NCBI RefSeq assembly: GCF_021811845.1
Contig: NZ_JAJBJB010000002.1
Coordinates: 1 to 35,155, forward strand
Source of the DNA: Candidatus Cyrtobacter zanobii
GTDB lineage: Bacteria > Pseudomonadota > Alphaproteobacteria > Rickettsiales > Midichloriaceae
DNA: 35,155 bases
Direction: 5' to 3'
Part shown: piece by piece, positions 8,293-16,982 of the stretch
Position numbering within the stretch: position 1 is the stretch's first letter
Layout: each line of letters starts with the position of its first letter
Translations under genes and position numbers: made by a program
Notes under the pieces: generated by a model
Seen by the model: the letters and a program-made list of their open reading frames with translations, nothing else
The model's database searches: none
Told to the model about the DNA's origin: nothing

Positions 8293-9623
8293 TGAGGGAA
8301 TCGATAAGTTATGTCATACAGGGTGGCCCGCCAGTAAAGGGCAAGATACGGTGCATGGGTGCAAAGAACTTTGCAACAAAGGCGATAGTTGCCTCATGCC
8401 TTGGTAATTCGCCAACTTTCCTATATAATGTGCCAGATATAGGTGATGTGGATATCACAAAAAGGCTTATTGCAGCAACTGGCGTAACAGTTAGTAGTGG
8501 CGATGACAGCTCACTTGAAATAGACCCAGTGACAATACAGCACCACGTAACCTCCTTTCCAGATTCCAGAAGGAATAGGCTACCGATATTATTGCTTGGT
8601 GTACTATTGCATAAATTTGGTAAGGCAGAAATTCCATTTGTTGGTGGCGATCAAATAGGAAGAAGAAATGTTGATTTTCATATACAAGCCGCTGAAGAAT
8701 TCGGAGCTATCATACACCAAACAGAAGATAGATTCATTGCTCACTCAGGCAAACTAAAAGGTAGTAAGATAAAGTTACCCTACCCGTCCGTTGGCGCCAC
8801 AGAAACATCACTCTTTTTAAGTGTTCTGGCCGAGGGAAAGAGCGTCATAGAAAATATAGCAATAGAACCAGAAGTAATCGCACTGATCACTATGCTACGC
8901 TCTATGGGCGCTATAATATTCCTTGATTCCAATAGGTGCGCAACAATCCATGGTGTCAAGGAGCTTTCTGGCACAAAAACAAAAATTATTGGGGATAGGA
9001 TAGAGGCAGCTTCATGGGCATCACTCGCTTGCGCCTCAGATGGAGAAATTGAAGTGATAGGCGTCACTCCAGATTTATTGGGTAATTTCCTCTCTTATTA
9101 TACACAAGTTGGTGGTGGCTATGATCTAAGCTCTAAAGCAGATTATATAAAATTTTATAAAAAATCTGATATCAAACCTACAATTATAGAAACAGATGTA
9201 TATCCAGGGTTCTCAACGGATTGGCAACAACCTTTCGCCACACTTTTAACACAAGCACATGGCACATCTGTTATACATGAAACAGTATATGAAAGCAGGT
9301 TTAAATATCTCGAAGCATTAAATAAGCTAAATGCAAAAACTCAACTCACAAGTTATTGCCTTGGCTCCTTAAGCTGCAGATATGAAGGGGCAAACCATAT
9401 GCATAGCGCCCTGATTAATGGCCCAACAACGCTCAAAGCCTCAGAAGAACCAATAACAATACCTGATATTAGGGCAGGCCTCTCTTATTTAATTGCGGCA
9501 GCAATTGCACATGGCAAAACTGTTTTGGAAGACGCGGAACATATAGAAAGAGGCTATGGCAACCTTATAGAAAAGCTTAAGGATACAAACCTAAATATCA
9601 CAAGATTTACTAAAAAGTGGTAG
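8292..9623 (+). CDS. murA: UDP-N-acetylglucosamine 1-carboxyvinyltransferase (MurA), Asp-type active site
   Basis: First committed enzyme of peptidoglycan synthesis: it adds enolpyruvate from PEP to UDP-GlcNAc in the cytoplasm. Seen: GAKNFATK with Lys25 (E. coli Lys22), GDRIEAASW, STDWQQPF with Asp310 (E. coli Asp305), and PDIRAGLSY with Arg394 (E. coli Arg397), so the core is intact. In the mobile loop the usual PGGC is replaced by VGGDQIG: Asp120 stands where E. coli has Cys115. The same natural exchange is known in Chlamydia and mycobacteria and gives fosfomycin resistance. The gene starts inside the infC stop (TAATG), implying translational coupling with infC. Confidence 0.93.
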   Translation: MRESISYVIQGGPPVKGKIRCMGAKNFATKAIVASCLGNSPTFLYNVPDIGDVDITKRLIAATGVTVSSGDDSSLEIDPVTIQHHVTSFPDSRRNRLPILLLGVLLHKFGKAEIPFVGGDQIGRRNVDFHIQAAEEFGAIIHQTEDRFIAHSGKLKGSKIKLPYPSVGATETSLFLSVLAEGKSVIENIAIEPEVIALITMLRSMGAIIFLDSNRCATIHGVKELSGTKTKIIGDRIEAASWASLACASDGEIEVIGVTPDLLGNFLSYYTQVGGGYDLSSKADYIKFYKKSDIKPTIIETDVYPGFSTDWQQPFATLLTQAHGTSVIHETVYESRFKYLEALNKLNAKTQLTSYCLGSLSCRYEGANHMHSALINGPTTLKASEEPITIPDIRAGLSYLIAAAIAHGKTVLEDAEHIERGYGNLIEKLKDTNLNITRFTKKW

Positions 9624-9706
9624 CAGATAGGTTATTATATGTAGTGGCGTAAAACGCTGAGAATCAGTCATAACTATTTAAAATCACATATAGCCTAGGC
9701 AACAGA

Positions 9707-9794
9707 GCATGAGATAGTTTGTAAGGCAGAAATAGAGATAATTTGGCATAAATTGCCTCTATTTATTTCTCAATCTCATTTACCACTGCTATAT
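9707..9794. repeat. Dispersed imperfect-palindrome element, copy A
   Basis: From GCATGAGATAGTTTGTAAGG to ACTGCTATAT. It is ~90% identical by eye to 33559-33645. Internally it can fold: ATGAGA (9709-9714) pairs with TCTCAT near 9774, AGAAATAGAG pairs with CTCTATTTATTTCT (small bulge), and AATTT pairs with AAATT around a GGCAT loop. It sits about 110 bases before the 9902 gene. It could be a mobile palindromic repeat or a shared regulatory element. Confidence 0.7.
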
Positions 9795-9875
9795 TAACTC
9801 AGTTAGCTATATAATATAAATGTGAAATTTACACGCCAAAATTGCATTAATGGCAAAATTTTCTACCATTCTAGT

Positions 9876-9881
9876 TATAAT
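9876..9881 (+). promoter_or_regulatory. Candidate -10 box for the 9902 gene
   Basis: A perfect TATAAT lies 20 bases before the ATG at 9902. No good -35 lies at 16-18 bases upstream, so the call is weak. Confidence 0.3.
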
Positions 9882-9901
9882 ATAAATTGCTATTGATTAC
9901 T

Positions 9902-10390
9902 ATGCCAGCAGAAACGCTAAAACCACGTATCAAAGAGGTAATAAGTACCATCCTAGAGACAAAAAATCTGCTCCATACCAACCAGGATCGTTTTGGCACA
10001 ACTACTAGCAGTACAACAGCGCCGGGCTTAGTAGACAAATTAAACGAATTAATTAAGAAGTTAGAAAACTTTACAACCATTGACACAAATATAGATGAAG
10101 CTGATGCGAACAATGTAAAAACTCTTGCAAATGACATAACAAAAAATCATCTTCCAAAAGCCTTAAGAGCAGCCAAAAAATCGGCTACTAAAGCAGCATC
10201 AACAGAACAAGCAGTAAAAGTAATAGAAGCTCTACCTAAAGCCCGGGAACAACTAACACAGACAAAAGGTATGGAGGACTCGCTACAGAGCATAGAGGAA
10301 ATACTTAAATCAATAATACCCGCACTTATGGATGAGCTCATAACACCACTCACCCCACCACAAATTCATAATACCACCACAAATCAATAA
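9902..10390 (+). CDS. Unknown protein, N-terminal fragment of a gene split by tandem duplication
   Basis: I do not recognise the family. The 162 residues are mostly predicted helix, Lys/Thr-rich, with KPRIKEVISTILETKNLL at the start and EDSLQSIEEILKSIIPALMDEL near the end. The start is the ATG at 9902; a TTG at 9887 is also in frame. The frame ends early because a 74-bp segment is repeated at 10307-10454 and 74 is not a multiple of three. Removing one copy joins this frame exactly to the one beginning at 10402, giving a single protein of roughly 630 residues. It has no signal peptide or membrane segment. It is likely the head of a lineage-specific cytosolic or secreted protein, now interrupted or switched off. 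Confidence 0.6.
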   Translation: MPAETLKPRIKEVISTILETKNLLHTNQDRFGTTTSSTTAPGLVDKLNELIKKLENFTTIDTNIDEADANNVKTLANDITKNHLPKALRAAKKSATKAASTEQAVKVIEALPKAREQLTQTKGMEDSLQSIEEILKSIIPALMDELITPLTPPQIHNTTTNQ

Positions 10391-10454
10391 TACCCGCACT
10401 TATGGATGAGCTCATAACACCACTCACCCCACCACAAATTCATAATACCACCAC
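10307..10454 (+). repeat. Exact 74-bp tandem duplication that breaks a reading frame
   Basis: 10307-10380 and 10381-10454 are identical base for base, and the second copy is again followed by AAAT, the first four bases of the unit. Such a four-base microhomology fits replication slippage. The length, 74, shifts the frame: the first copy ends in a TAA in the new frame at 10388-10390. Confidence 0.97.
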
Positions 10455-11877
10455 AAATACTGTGACAAACACAGGTGCGGTGGACGCCTCAACCAACACA
10501 GAGGGGGTTACTAAATTAGCAGTGGCCTCAATTAGCACGGATGCGGTTGCTACAACAGAAGTGGGCACAGATGCCTCAATTAGCACGGATACGGTTGCTA
10601 CAACAGAAGTGGGCACAGATGCCTCAATTGGCACGGATGCGGTTGCTACAACAGAAGTGGGCACAGAAACATCTTATGCCGAAGGACAAAACCTATCTGA
10701 ATTCGAGGAGTATGTGATAGCTTCGAAACGTGATAAGGATGATAAGATAGTACTACCAGAGCATATAGCGCACCTTACTAATGGTGATAACAGTCTGCAT
10801 ATCACAATGCTTGAGTTATTTATAACACTGAGAGTTGCATTTAGTGATAAGGCGGCAAATTTTGCTACAGAGAAACAGCAACTCCTAAAATGGAGAGAGG
10901 AGCTAAAACCATTGTATGGACGTTTTAGCAATGGCATACGCGTAATTTATGATAATCATGGGGTTCTTGTTATTGATAAAGCAGCACAGGCTAAGCTTAC
11001 TCAGATCATAAGCAACGGACTAGATATGCTAAGTCAATGCAATACAAGCAGGAGAATGGTTGCTGTACCTGGCAAAATAGACTATAAGCAATTTATCACA
11101 ACTTTCGGCACCATTGTATCAAAGCTGGAGCCAGAGCTGAATAATATAGTTCAAAATGGTGTACAGAATCATATAAAAACGTTACGGGCCCCTATCCTAA
11201 CGCTTGCACAGAGCATCTCTAAGATTAATCAACATACATCTTTTACACGTGCAATCTGGGAGCCAATACATGCTATTTTCAAGGAACTATTCAATATTAT
11301 TCGTGCTTGCATCAACATATTCAGGCATACTCCCACGCTTGCAGAACGTAATCAAGATATGATAAGGCGGCTACTTGATACAGAATCAGCCATTACAGAA
11401 TGCACTAGCGCAATAGCTGAGTATAATACAGCATGTAATAACTATGAAGAACGCAAAAATCAGAAAAATACACCCCAAAATAATGATGCACACAAGACAA
11501 TGCCGAGCAATCCAGAAGATAAGCGTATACGATGTATGAATAAAATTACAGAACTGCAAGGGAAACTGCGTGATGTACAGCATGACAGGCCATCTGTATT
11601 GGGCTCAGTCTTTGGAACAGTTTATGCAACTGTATGCTGCCTTGGGCGCATATGCATAAACATGAAAGATTGCTACAAGGGCGATAAACCATTAACCCAA
11701 GAGAACGTTAAGAAATTGGAAAAAGCACTGGAAGCAGCTGGCAAGCAACTATGCGAGATTGCACAGGCCATAAAATCTGAAGAGGCAGCGCAAGATGTGG
11801 TGCCTGGGGCGCTGCACCGTTTACATGCCATATCGTCTGAAGCTAGCAATAAAGTAGTAGGTGGTGGCAAACGGTAG
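10402..11877 (+). CDS. Unknown protein, C-terminal fragment of the split gene
   Basis: Family not recognised. 491 residues. An N-terminal Thr/Val/Ala-rich linker holds three 16-residue repeats (ASISTDAVATTEVGTD and variants, 10525-10668). A mostly helical region follows, with LEEYV-like acidic segments, a long helix set around residues 90-330, and a Gln/Asn-rich coiled stretch (EYNTACNNYEERKNQ). The tail ends NKVVGGGKR, short and basic, as many type IV secretion substrates do (inference only). The ATG at 10402 lies inside the second copy of the duplicated segment. It is the former internal Met of MDELITPLTPP, so this start probably did not exist as one before the duplication. Whether the fragment is translated is unknown. 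Confidence 0.6.
   Translation: MDELITPLTPPQIHNTTTNTVTNTGAVDASTNTEGVTKLAVASISTDAVATTEVGTDASISTDTVATTEVGTDASIGTDAVATTEVGTETSYAEGQNLSEFEEYVIASKRDKDDKIVLPEHIAHLTNGDNSLHITMLELFITLRVAFSDKAANFATEKQQLLKWREELKPLYGRFSNGIRVIYDNHGVLVIDKAAQAKLTQIISNGLDMLSQCNTSRRMVAVPGKIDYKQFITTFGTIVSKLEPELNNIVQNGVQNHIKTLRAPILTLAQSISKINQHTSFTRAIWEPIHAIFKELFNIIRACINIFRHTPTLAERNQDMIRRLLDTESAITECTSAIAEYNTACNNYEERKNQKNTPQNNDAHKTMPSNPEDKRIRCMNKITELQGKLRDVQHDRPSVLGSVFGTVYATVCCLGRICINMKDCYKGDKPLTQENVKKLEKALEAAGKQLCEIAQAIKSEEAAQDVVPGALHRLHAISSEASNKVVGGGKR
10525..10668 (+). repeat. Three in-frame 48-bp tandem repeats
   Basis: Units at 10525-10572, 10573-10620 and 10621-10668 encode ASISTDAVATTEVGTD, ASISTDTVATTEVGTD and ASIGTDAVATTEVGTE. 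They differ by only a few bases, which implies recent expansion of a flexible linker. Confidence 0.95.
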
Positions 11878-12085
11878 GGTTTTCAAAATGAAATACTTAT
11901 GAATACAGCACTTATTACACCTAATATAACCCTGGGCAAAATTGTACGAGACATATAACAACTTAGTTGGCTGAAATTTCATTTGTTTTGCCAACCCCCC
12001 AAGCTTTGCTACGGCAGGCCATAGCAAAATTGTATGCTGTATATAAGAAGCTGCATATCAAATCTCACCTAATGTGTATCTATAC

Positions 12086-13312
12086 CTAGTTATCTGAATC
12101 AATAAAAAAATGATCTTCCTCAAGATCTATTTTTTCTGTTTTGGAAAGTTTTCTTTGTATGGTTTTGGTCTTAGCCTCAGCATCACCTATCGCCTTACTT
12201 GCCTGCTCTAATTTTCCCCTTGTTTTACTTAATAGCTCTGCAAATTTTGTGAACTCTGGCTTTATAGATTCAAGCACCTTCCAAACTTCACTTGATCTTT
12301 TCTCTATTGCAATCGCTCTAAAGCCCATCTGCAAACTATTTAGCATGGCTGCAAATGTAGTTGGACTTGTGATCACAATCCTATAATCACGCTGCAAAAC
12401 CTCTATTAACCCACTTATCCTTAAAACCTCTGCGTACATCCCTTCAATAGGTAAAAACATAATAGCAAAGTCGGTAGTGTGTGGAGGATTAATATATTTC
12501 TCACTAATTAATTTAGCACATTTTTTTAAACCACTTTCAATTAATTTTTTGTGGTATTCAACACCGCCCACATCACCCTGCATTTGAGAATCTATGAGCC
12601 GCTGATAATCTTCTAATGGAAATTTAGAATCAATAGGAAGCCAAACGGTTTCATCTTTACCAGGGAGTTTTATAGCAAATTCCACCCTATCTTGCGAGCC
12701 TGGCTTAGTCTGCACATTCACCGCATACTGCTCTGGTAATAAAATTTCATCTAATATCGCAGCCAGCTGCACTTCACCCCATATCCCCCTTGTCTTTACA
12801 TTAGACAAAACATTTTTTAAATCACCAACGCTAGAAGCAATCAACTTCATCTCACCTAAACCCTTATATACCATCTCCAGCCTCTCGCTCACTATCTTAA
12901 ATGAATCGCCAAGCCTCTTTTCTAATGTATTTTGAAGCTTTTCCTCAACAGTAACCCTCATTTGCTCAAGCTTTTTCTCATTATTTTCTCTAATTTGATT
13001 AAGTGATTCTTGAATGGATCTTTTAGTATGTTCCATTTTGCTCTCATTAGCATTAGATGCCTGCGCAAGCTGATTTTGTATCAAATCTAATTGTGATTTT
13101 TGAGAAATAATCATAGACTGGAACTGCTGGTGCAACACATTTTGAAGATCCTGAATTTTTTGAGATACTATAATAATAATCTCCCTAGCCTCTTTCTCAT
13201 GCCACTCATTATTCCTAAATTGTATTTCTGATAATGCGCGCATGTTTGACCTTTTAAGCCAAATAAGAAGTAGCACAACCAACAAACACACTATGCCAGC
13301 AACTATCACCAT
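12086..13312 (-). CDS. rmuC: RmuC family protein
   Basis: RmuC-type proteins limit inversions and recombination at short inverted repeats. They carry a membrane anchor, a coiled coil and a nuclease-fold domain. Seen with the start used here (408 residues): an N-terminal membrane helix MVIVAGIVCLLVVLLLIWLK, a long coiled coil to about residue 155, then the conserved domain with TRGIWGEVQLAAILDEILL, WLPIDSKFPLEDYQRL, DFAIMFLPIEGMYAEVL, and ITSPTTFAAMLNSLQMGF. The frame is open further upstream to an ATG at 13414, which would overlap the preceding gene by 29 bases. The 13312 ATG places the membrane helix at the N terminus as is usual, but a GGAGAGG directly abutting it is too close to be an ideal ribosome site, so the start is uncertain. 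Confidence 0.9.
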   Translation of the reverse strand: MVIVAGIVCLLVVLLLIWLKRSNMRALSEIQFRNNEWHEKEAREIIIIVSQKIQDLQNVLHQQFQSMIISQKSQLDLIQNQLAQASNANESKMEHTKRSIQESLNQIRENNEKKLEQMRVTVEEKLQNTLEKRLGDSFKIVSERLEMVYKGLGEMKLIASSVGDLKNVLSNVKTRGIWGEVQLAAILDEILLPEQYAVNVQTKPGSQDRVEFAIKLPGKDETVWLPIDSKFPLEDYQRLIDSQMQGDVGGVEYHKKLIESGLKKCAKLISEKYINPPHTTDFAIMFLPIEGMYAEVLRISGLIEVLQRDYRIVITSPTTFAAMLNSLQMGFRAIAIEKRSSEVWKVLESIKPEFTKFAELLSKTRGKLEQASKAIGDAEAKTKTIQRKLSKTEKIDLEEDHFFIDSDN

Positions 13313-13385
13313 CCTCTCCACAAAAATAAAAACATTTTGATAGCAAAGTTTCAATGGAAGCGCGAGTATTTTAAGTAATACATAA

Positions 13386-15317
13386 CTATGATTCGCACTC
13401 AACAGGTCGTGCATGAGTATCCGTCAGCGGGTTATGAGACCCATCATCACTATCTCCTACATCCTTCCAAAATTGAAATCCGTTACTTTCATGTGGTAAA
13501 AAGCATTTTATCAATCCGTTATCACAATCCACTCCAGCTTTGGGTAATGGCCCTACTCCACTCCCTAATTGAGACTGGTCCTTATCTATATGCGATATAA
13601 ACTCTTTCAACTTCTTATAGCAAGCCATTTTAGCCTGTTGCTTTTTGCTATCCTCATATACCCCATATATAGGAATTTTAAGTATGGCACCTTCTATGAC
13701 CTCCATAATACTAGTAGACTTACCACTATTAAGCATTGCCAGCCATTCCTTTAGTAATTCTATTGTATAAAATAGGTCTGTTGATACCTCATTGAATGCA
13801 ATACTCATGCTATTAACAGTAGCTTTATCTAAGTGTGAGAAACGCACCCCACCGCCCTGCCTATCATGACTAAAATCGGATACAAATTTATTTATCGCAT
13901 CTTGACGCGTAGTTAGGTAATCTAGCACTTTATTAATTATATTACATAACAAATCACTATTGGTAAAAACGTGCTCAACTCTTAATAAAATATTCCATAA
14001 TAATTTAAGATCATTAGGTATACCGTGCACTAAGTCAGTGTATGTAGCATCCATTGTGGTGCCTGTCATCCAGTGTATAGCTTTTAGAACCCTGGGGTGT
14101 ATTAGTGTATCTATAGTTGTTGCTATGGTAAGCAACTTCCCTAAATAACCAGATTTAGCACTATAATTAACGGTCAATCTTAAACTTGCTGCAACACCTG
14201 CAAGACCAACAATATCACCAAATAATACCCAATTTTCTGGAATGCACTTTACTAATAGATGCAGCAACTTATAGCTTGCAATAGCGGCCAAATATTTTGT
14301 ATCGTTATACCATAACGCATCCCAAAATAAAGATAGCACAGTTTGGGTTGGTGCATATAACCTTGTTGGAAGATATGGCTTTAAAGAAGCTAATGCATAG
14401 CTATCTATAAACCACTGTGCGCATAGTTTTGATACCGCGATGCCAAAATCCTCCTTGCTCTTATATTGTATAAGCTGTTGAAATACAAATTGTAATAGTT
14501 GATGATATGGAGCAATACTGGCTAGCAGTTTGTTTTGATTTCCTAACCCTAATTTATTCGAAATTGAATTAAGCCTCTGACTAAGTGCAAAGCATAAGGA
14601 AGCATCATTAACAAACTGCTTAGCTTTTACTGCCTTTTCTTGAAGCACATTCAACCATGCGATACTATAATTTTCAAAGTAATTCGCTGGATACGTTTTA
14701 GAAGTAAAGATTATGTGCGCCTCCATCACCTTGTCTTCATGCACTACCTTAACATTGATATCCTGCCCATCAATGCGTACTTTGGTCTTTGCGGTTGGTT
14801 TGAGCTGTATGTTTAATGTATAATATGTAGTGTGCTCAGACCCATTTTCGCCCGCCTTTGTAACTGGTACGCGCACAGTAATAAAACTATTTTGAGCACG
14901 GTCTGCAAGATTCTGAAATGTGGGAGATTTTATATGCCATTTTTGCTCATTAAGTTCTAGCAAATTGATCCTTACGCAACTTCGAGATGCAGAGATTGGC
15001 TGTCTTAGCTCTGTTATTGAACCATCGCTCCATACGGTACCTTCTACGGCCATTGCAGTGGCCCTTGCTGTCTCTATACATGCAAGGTCCCTATGCTCTG
15101 TAAAATGCTCTAATGGAAATCGCTCACCGTCTCCTGGTATATCATCAGGTGCACCAGATTGCCTTTGATGGACATCAGGCTGTTCAGCATCAGGTTGTTC
15201 TTGGGTATCATAAAACACATCATCGTCTTGTTGCCCTCCATCACCTGCTAGCTGCTCACCACCAAATGCAGTACCAGATTGCCCTAAAGAAAAAAATCTC
15301 AAAATAAATCTAAGCAT
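13386..15317 (-). CDS. Unknown lineage-specific protein, 643 aa
   Basis: Family not recognised. Visible layout: a short basic-hydrophobic start (MLRFILRFFSLG); a Gly/Gln/Asp-rich linker (residues ~15-65, with DVFYDTQEQPDAEQPDV); a strand-rich domain at about 95-215 with TTYYTLNIQLKP and TKVRIDGQDINVKVV; then a helical C-terminal two-thirds with a hydrophobic segment near NWVLFGDIVGLAGVAASL; and a His/Asp-rich tail ending PVECES. The YYTLN...TKVRI pattern is loosely like YYTID...VKVRI in the 810-residue protein at 19423-21855, which may hint at a shared domain. The gene lies between glmU and rmuC on the same strand. A secreted or membrane-associated role is possible but not shown. Confidence 0.7.
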   Translation of the reverse strand: MLRFILRFFSLGQSGTAFGGEQLAGDGGQQDDDVFYDTQEQPDAEQPDVHQRQSGAPDDIPGDGERFPLEHFTEHRDLACIETARATAMAVEGTVWSDGSITELRQPISASRSCVRINLLELNEQKWHIKSPTFQNLADRAQNSFITVRVPVTKAGENGSEHTTYYTLNIQLKPTAKTKVRIDGQDINVKVVHEDKVMEAHIIFTSKTYPANYFENYSIAWLNVLQEKAVKAKQFVNDASLCFALSQRLNSISNKLGLGNQNKLLASIAPYHQLLQFVFQQLIQYKSKEDFGIAVSKLCAQWFIDSYALASLKPYLPTRLYAPTQTVLSLFWDALWYNDTKYLAAIASYKLLHLLVKCIPENWVLFGDIVGLAGVAASLRLTVNYSAKSGYLGKLLTIATTIDTLIHPRVLKAIHWMTGTTMDATYTDLVHGIPNDLKLLWNILLRVEHVFTNSDLLCNIINKVLDYLTTRQDAINKFVSDFSHDRQGGGVRFSHLDKATVNSMSIAFNEVSTDLFYTIELLKEWLAMLNSGKSTSIMEVIEGAILKIPIYGVYEDSKKQQAKMACYKKLKEFISHIDKDQSQLGSGVGPLPKAGVDCDNGLIKCFLPHESNGFQFWKDVGDSDDGSHNPLTDTHARPVECES

Positions 15318-15522
15318 AAATATCAGTACAGTTTTTGAAAATAATGGAGGCTGATTATAAAGGTGCTATTTAAATCACCTAGGTATCACTAAAATACAGC
15401 AGCACACATGCGCCATAAAGAACACACTACTTATGATCTGGTATTATACACGCATATTAAACTATAATCAGCGCAAAACTGCATAAGAAATGTATATAAT
15501 GCCTAAATTAATTAACTAATAA

Positions 15523-16824
15523 TTAACACTTTTTACGCTTTTTGGTTTTTATAATTAATTCTGGTCTTGAAATGGCAAAAGAGCCTTCTTGCATATTTTT
15601 TGTTAGTACTGTGCCTGCCGCAATAAAGGAATCCGTTCCTACAATAACTGGAGAGATAATGGATGTATTGGATCCTATAAACGCGTTGTCACCAATTTCA
15701 GATCGATGCTTTGTTTCCCCATCATAATTACAGAATACAGTCCCAGCACCAATATTAACATCCGCTCCAATATGTGCATCGCCTATATAAGAAAGATGTG
15801 AACATTTGGAGCCTCTGCCGATAGTTGAGTTTTTTATTTCTACAAAGTTACCTATTTTAGCACCTACCTTTAATTCAGTACCAGGCCTTATCCTGGCAAA
15901 TGGCCCAATTGTACAGCTTTTTTCTATCTTAGCTCCTTCTATATGTGAAAATGATAGCACTTTTGCACCAGACTCTATGTACACGTCTCTGCCTAGAACT
16001 ACATACGGATATATAACTGCACAAGGCTCTATGTACGTAAATGGCGTGAGGAAAACAGTATTTGGCGCCATCAGGATCACACCATTTTCAATTAACCTAT
16101 TTCTTAATTTTTCCTGCATAAATTCCTCAACCAGAACCAATTCATGCACAGTGTTTGCGCCACACAGATATTTTTCTTCAAATTTATTAAATTTTATAGT
16201 TGCATGGTGCAAATTTGAATATTTAACTATATCAGTTAGATATCTTTCATTTGCTGCATTTGGACAGTTTTTTTGTAAAAATTTTAATATTAAAGCTTTT
16301 GAGCATGATAAGAGGCCTGAGTTACAAGTTATTATTTTACGCTGTAATTGGGTGGATTGTTTATGTTCTATTATTTCAATAAGCTTGCCATCACTATCTA
16401 TAATTAGTTTGCCATACTCGTTTTCTCTATGAGATTCAAAGGCAGCAATGCATAAATCACTATCTGAATTCACAACCTCAAATACTATGCTCTGCTCAAT
16501 GAGTGGCGCATCACCAAGCGCCACCAATACCTTCGAGCTGATTGCCGCACACTGATCAAACGCACACCTTAATGCATTCATAGTGCCTGTTGGTTCTTTT
16601 TGAATAACTGTATGAAATTGATATTTTTCTTCAATTATTTTAAACACACTGTTATTCGCCAATTCTGGATTTGCCACAACAATAATATTGTTAACACAAT
16701 TTTGGACAGAAATTATTACATGCTCAAGCATCGGAACAGAGGCTACCTCCATTAATACCTTCGGAACTGTACCACCCATCCTTGTACCGCGGCCAGCCGC
16801 TAATATGATACCAGTACTATCCAT
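15523..16824 (-). CDS. glmU: Bifunctional GlmU: GlcNAc-1-P uridyltransferase / GlcN-1-P acetyltransferase
   Basis: Makes UDP-GlcNAc, the substrate of MurA and of lipid A synthesis. Seen: an N-terminal pyrophosphorylase domain with LAAGRGTRM and Lys22 in PKVL, GTMNALRCA and VALGDAPLI; then a left-handed beta-helix domain with repeated hexapeptides (IEPCAVIYPYVVLG, IGPFARIRPGTEL, IGNFVEIKNSTIG), KCSHLSYIGDAHIG with the catalytic His343 (E. coli His363) and NIGAGTVFCNYDG; and a basic C-terminal tail (KTKKRKKC). The length, 433 residues, is slightly shorter than the E. coli enzyme (456). Together with murA it supports retention of at least part of wall-precursor synthesis. Confidence 0.95.
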   Translation of the reverse strand: MDSTGIILAAGRGTRMGGTVPKVLMEVASVPMLEHVIISVQNCVNNIIVVANPELANNSVFKIIEEKYQFHTVIQKEPTGTMNALRCAFDQCAAISSKVLVALGDAPLIEQSIVFEVVNSDSDLCIAAFESHRENEYGKLIIDSDGKLIEIIEHKQSTQLQRKIITCNSGLLSCSKALILKFLQKNCPNAANERYLTDIVKYSNLHHATIKFNKFEEKYLCGANTVHELVLVEEFMQEKLRNRLIENGVILMAPNTVFLTPFTYIEPCAVIYPYVVLGRDVYIESGAKVLSFSHIEGAKIEKSCTIGPFARIRPGTELKVGAKIGNFVEIKNSTIGRGSKCSHLSYIGDAHIGADVNIGAGTVFCNYDGETKHRSEIGDNAFIGSNTSIISPVIVGTDSFIAAGTVLTKNMQEGSFAISRPELIIKTKKRKKC

Positions 16825-16982
16825 TGTTAAAATAAATATGTATCTATTTCGAGTGTATATTAAATATATTATTCAAAGTACATACAAAATCTCTAAAACT
16901 TATACAACAAAGGAATAAATAACTAGCATTTTTCTATTATAAATTGATAATCTTTATCACATAAATAATAAATCTGTTAAAT

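Noticed and set aside
10402-11877. A second, independent gene beginning with MDELITPLTPP
   Set aside because: The start codon and first residues are a copy of the internal end of the upstream frame, made by the 74-bp duplication. One split gene explains it better.
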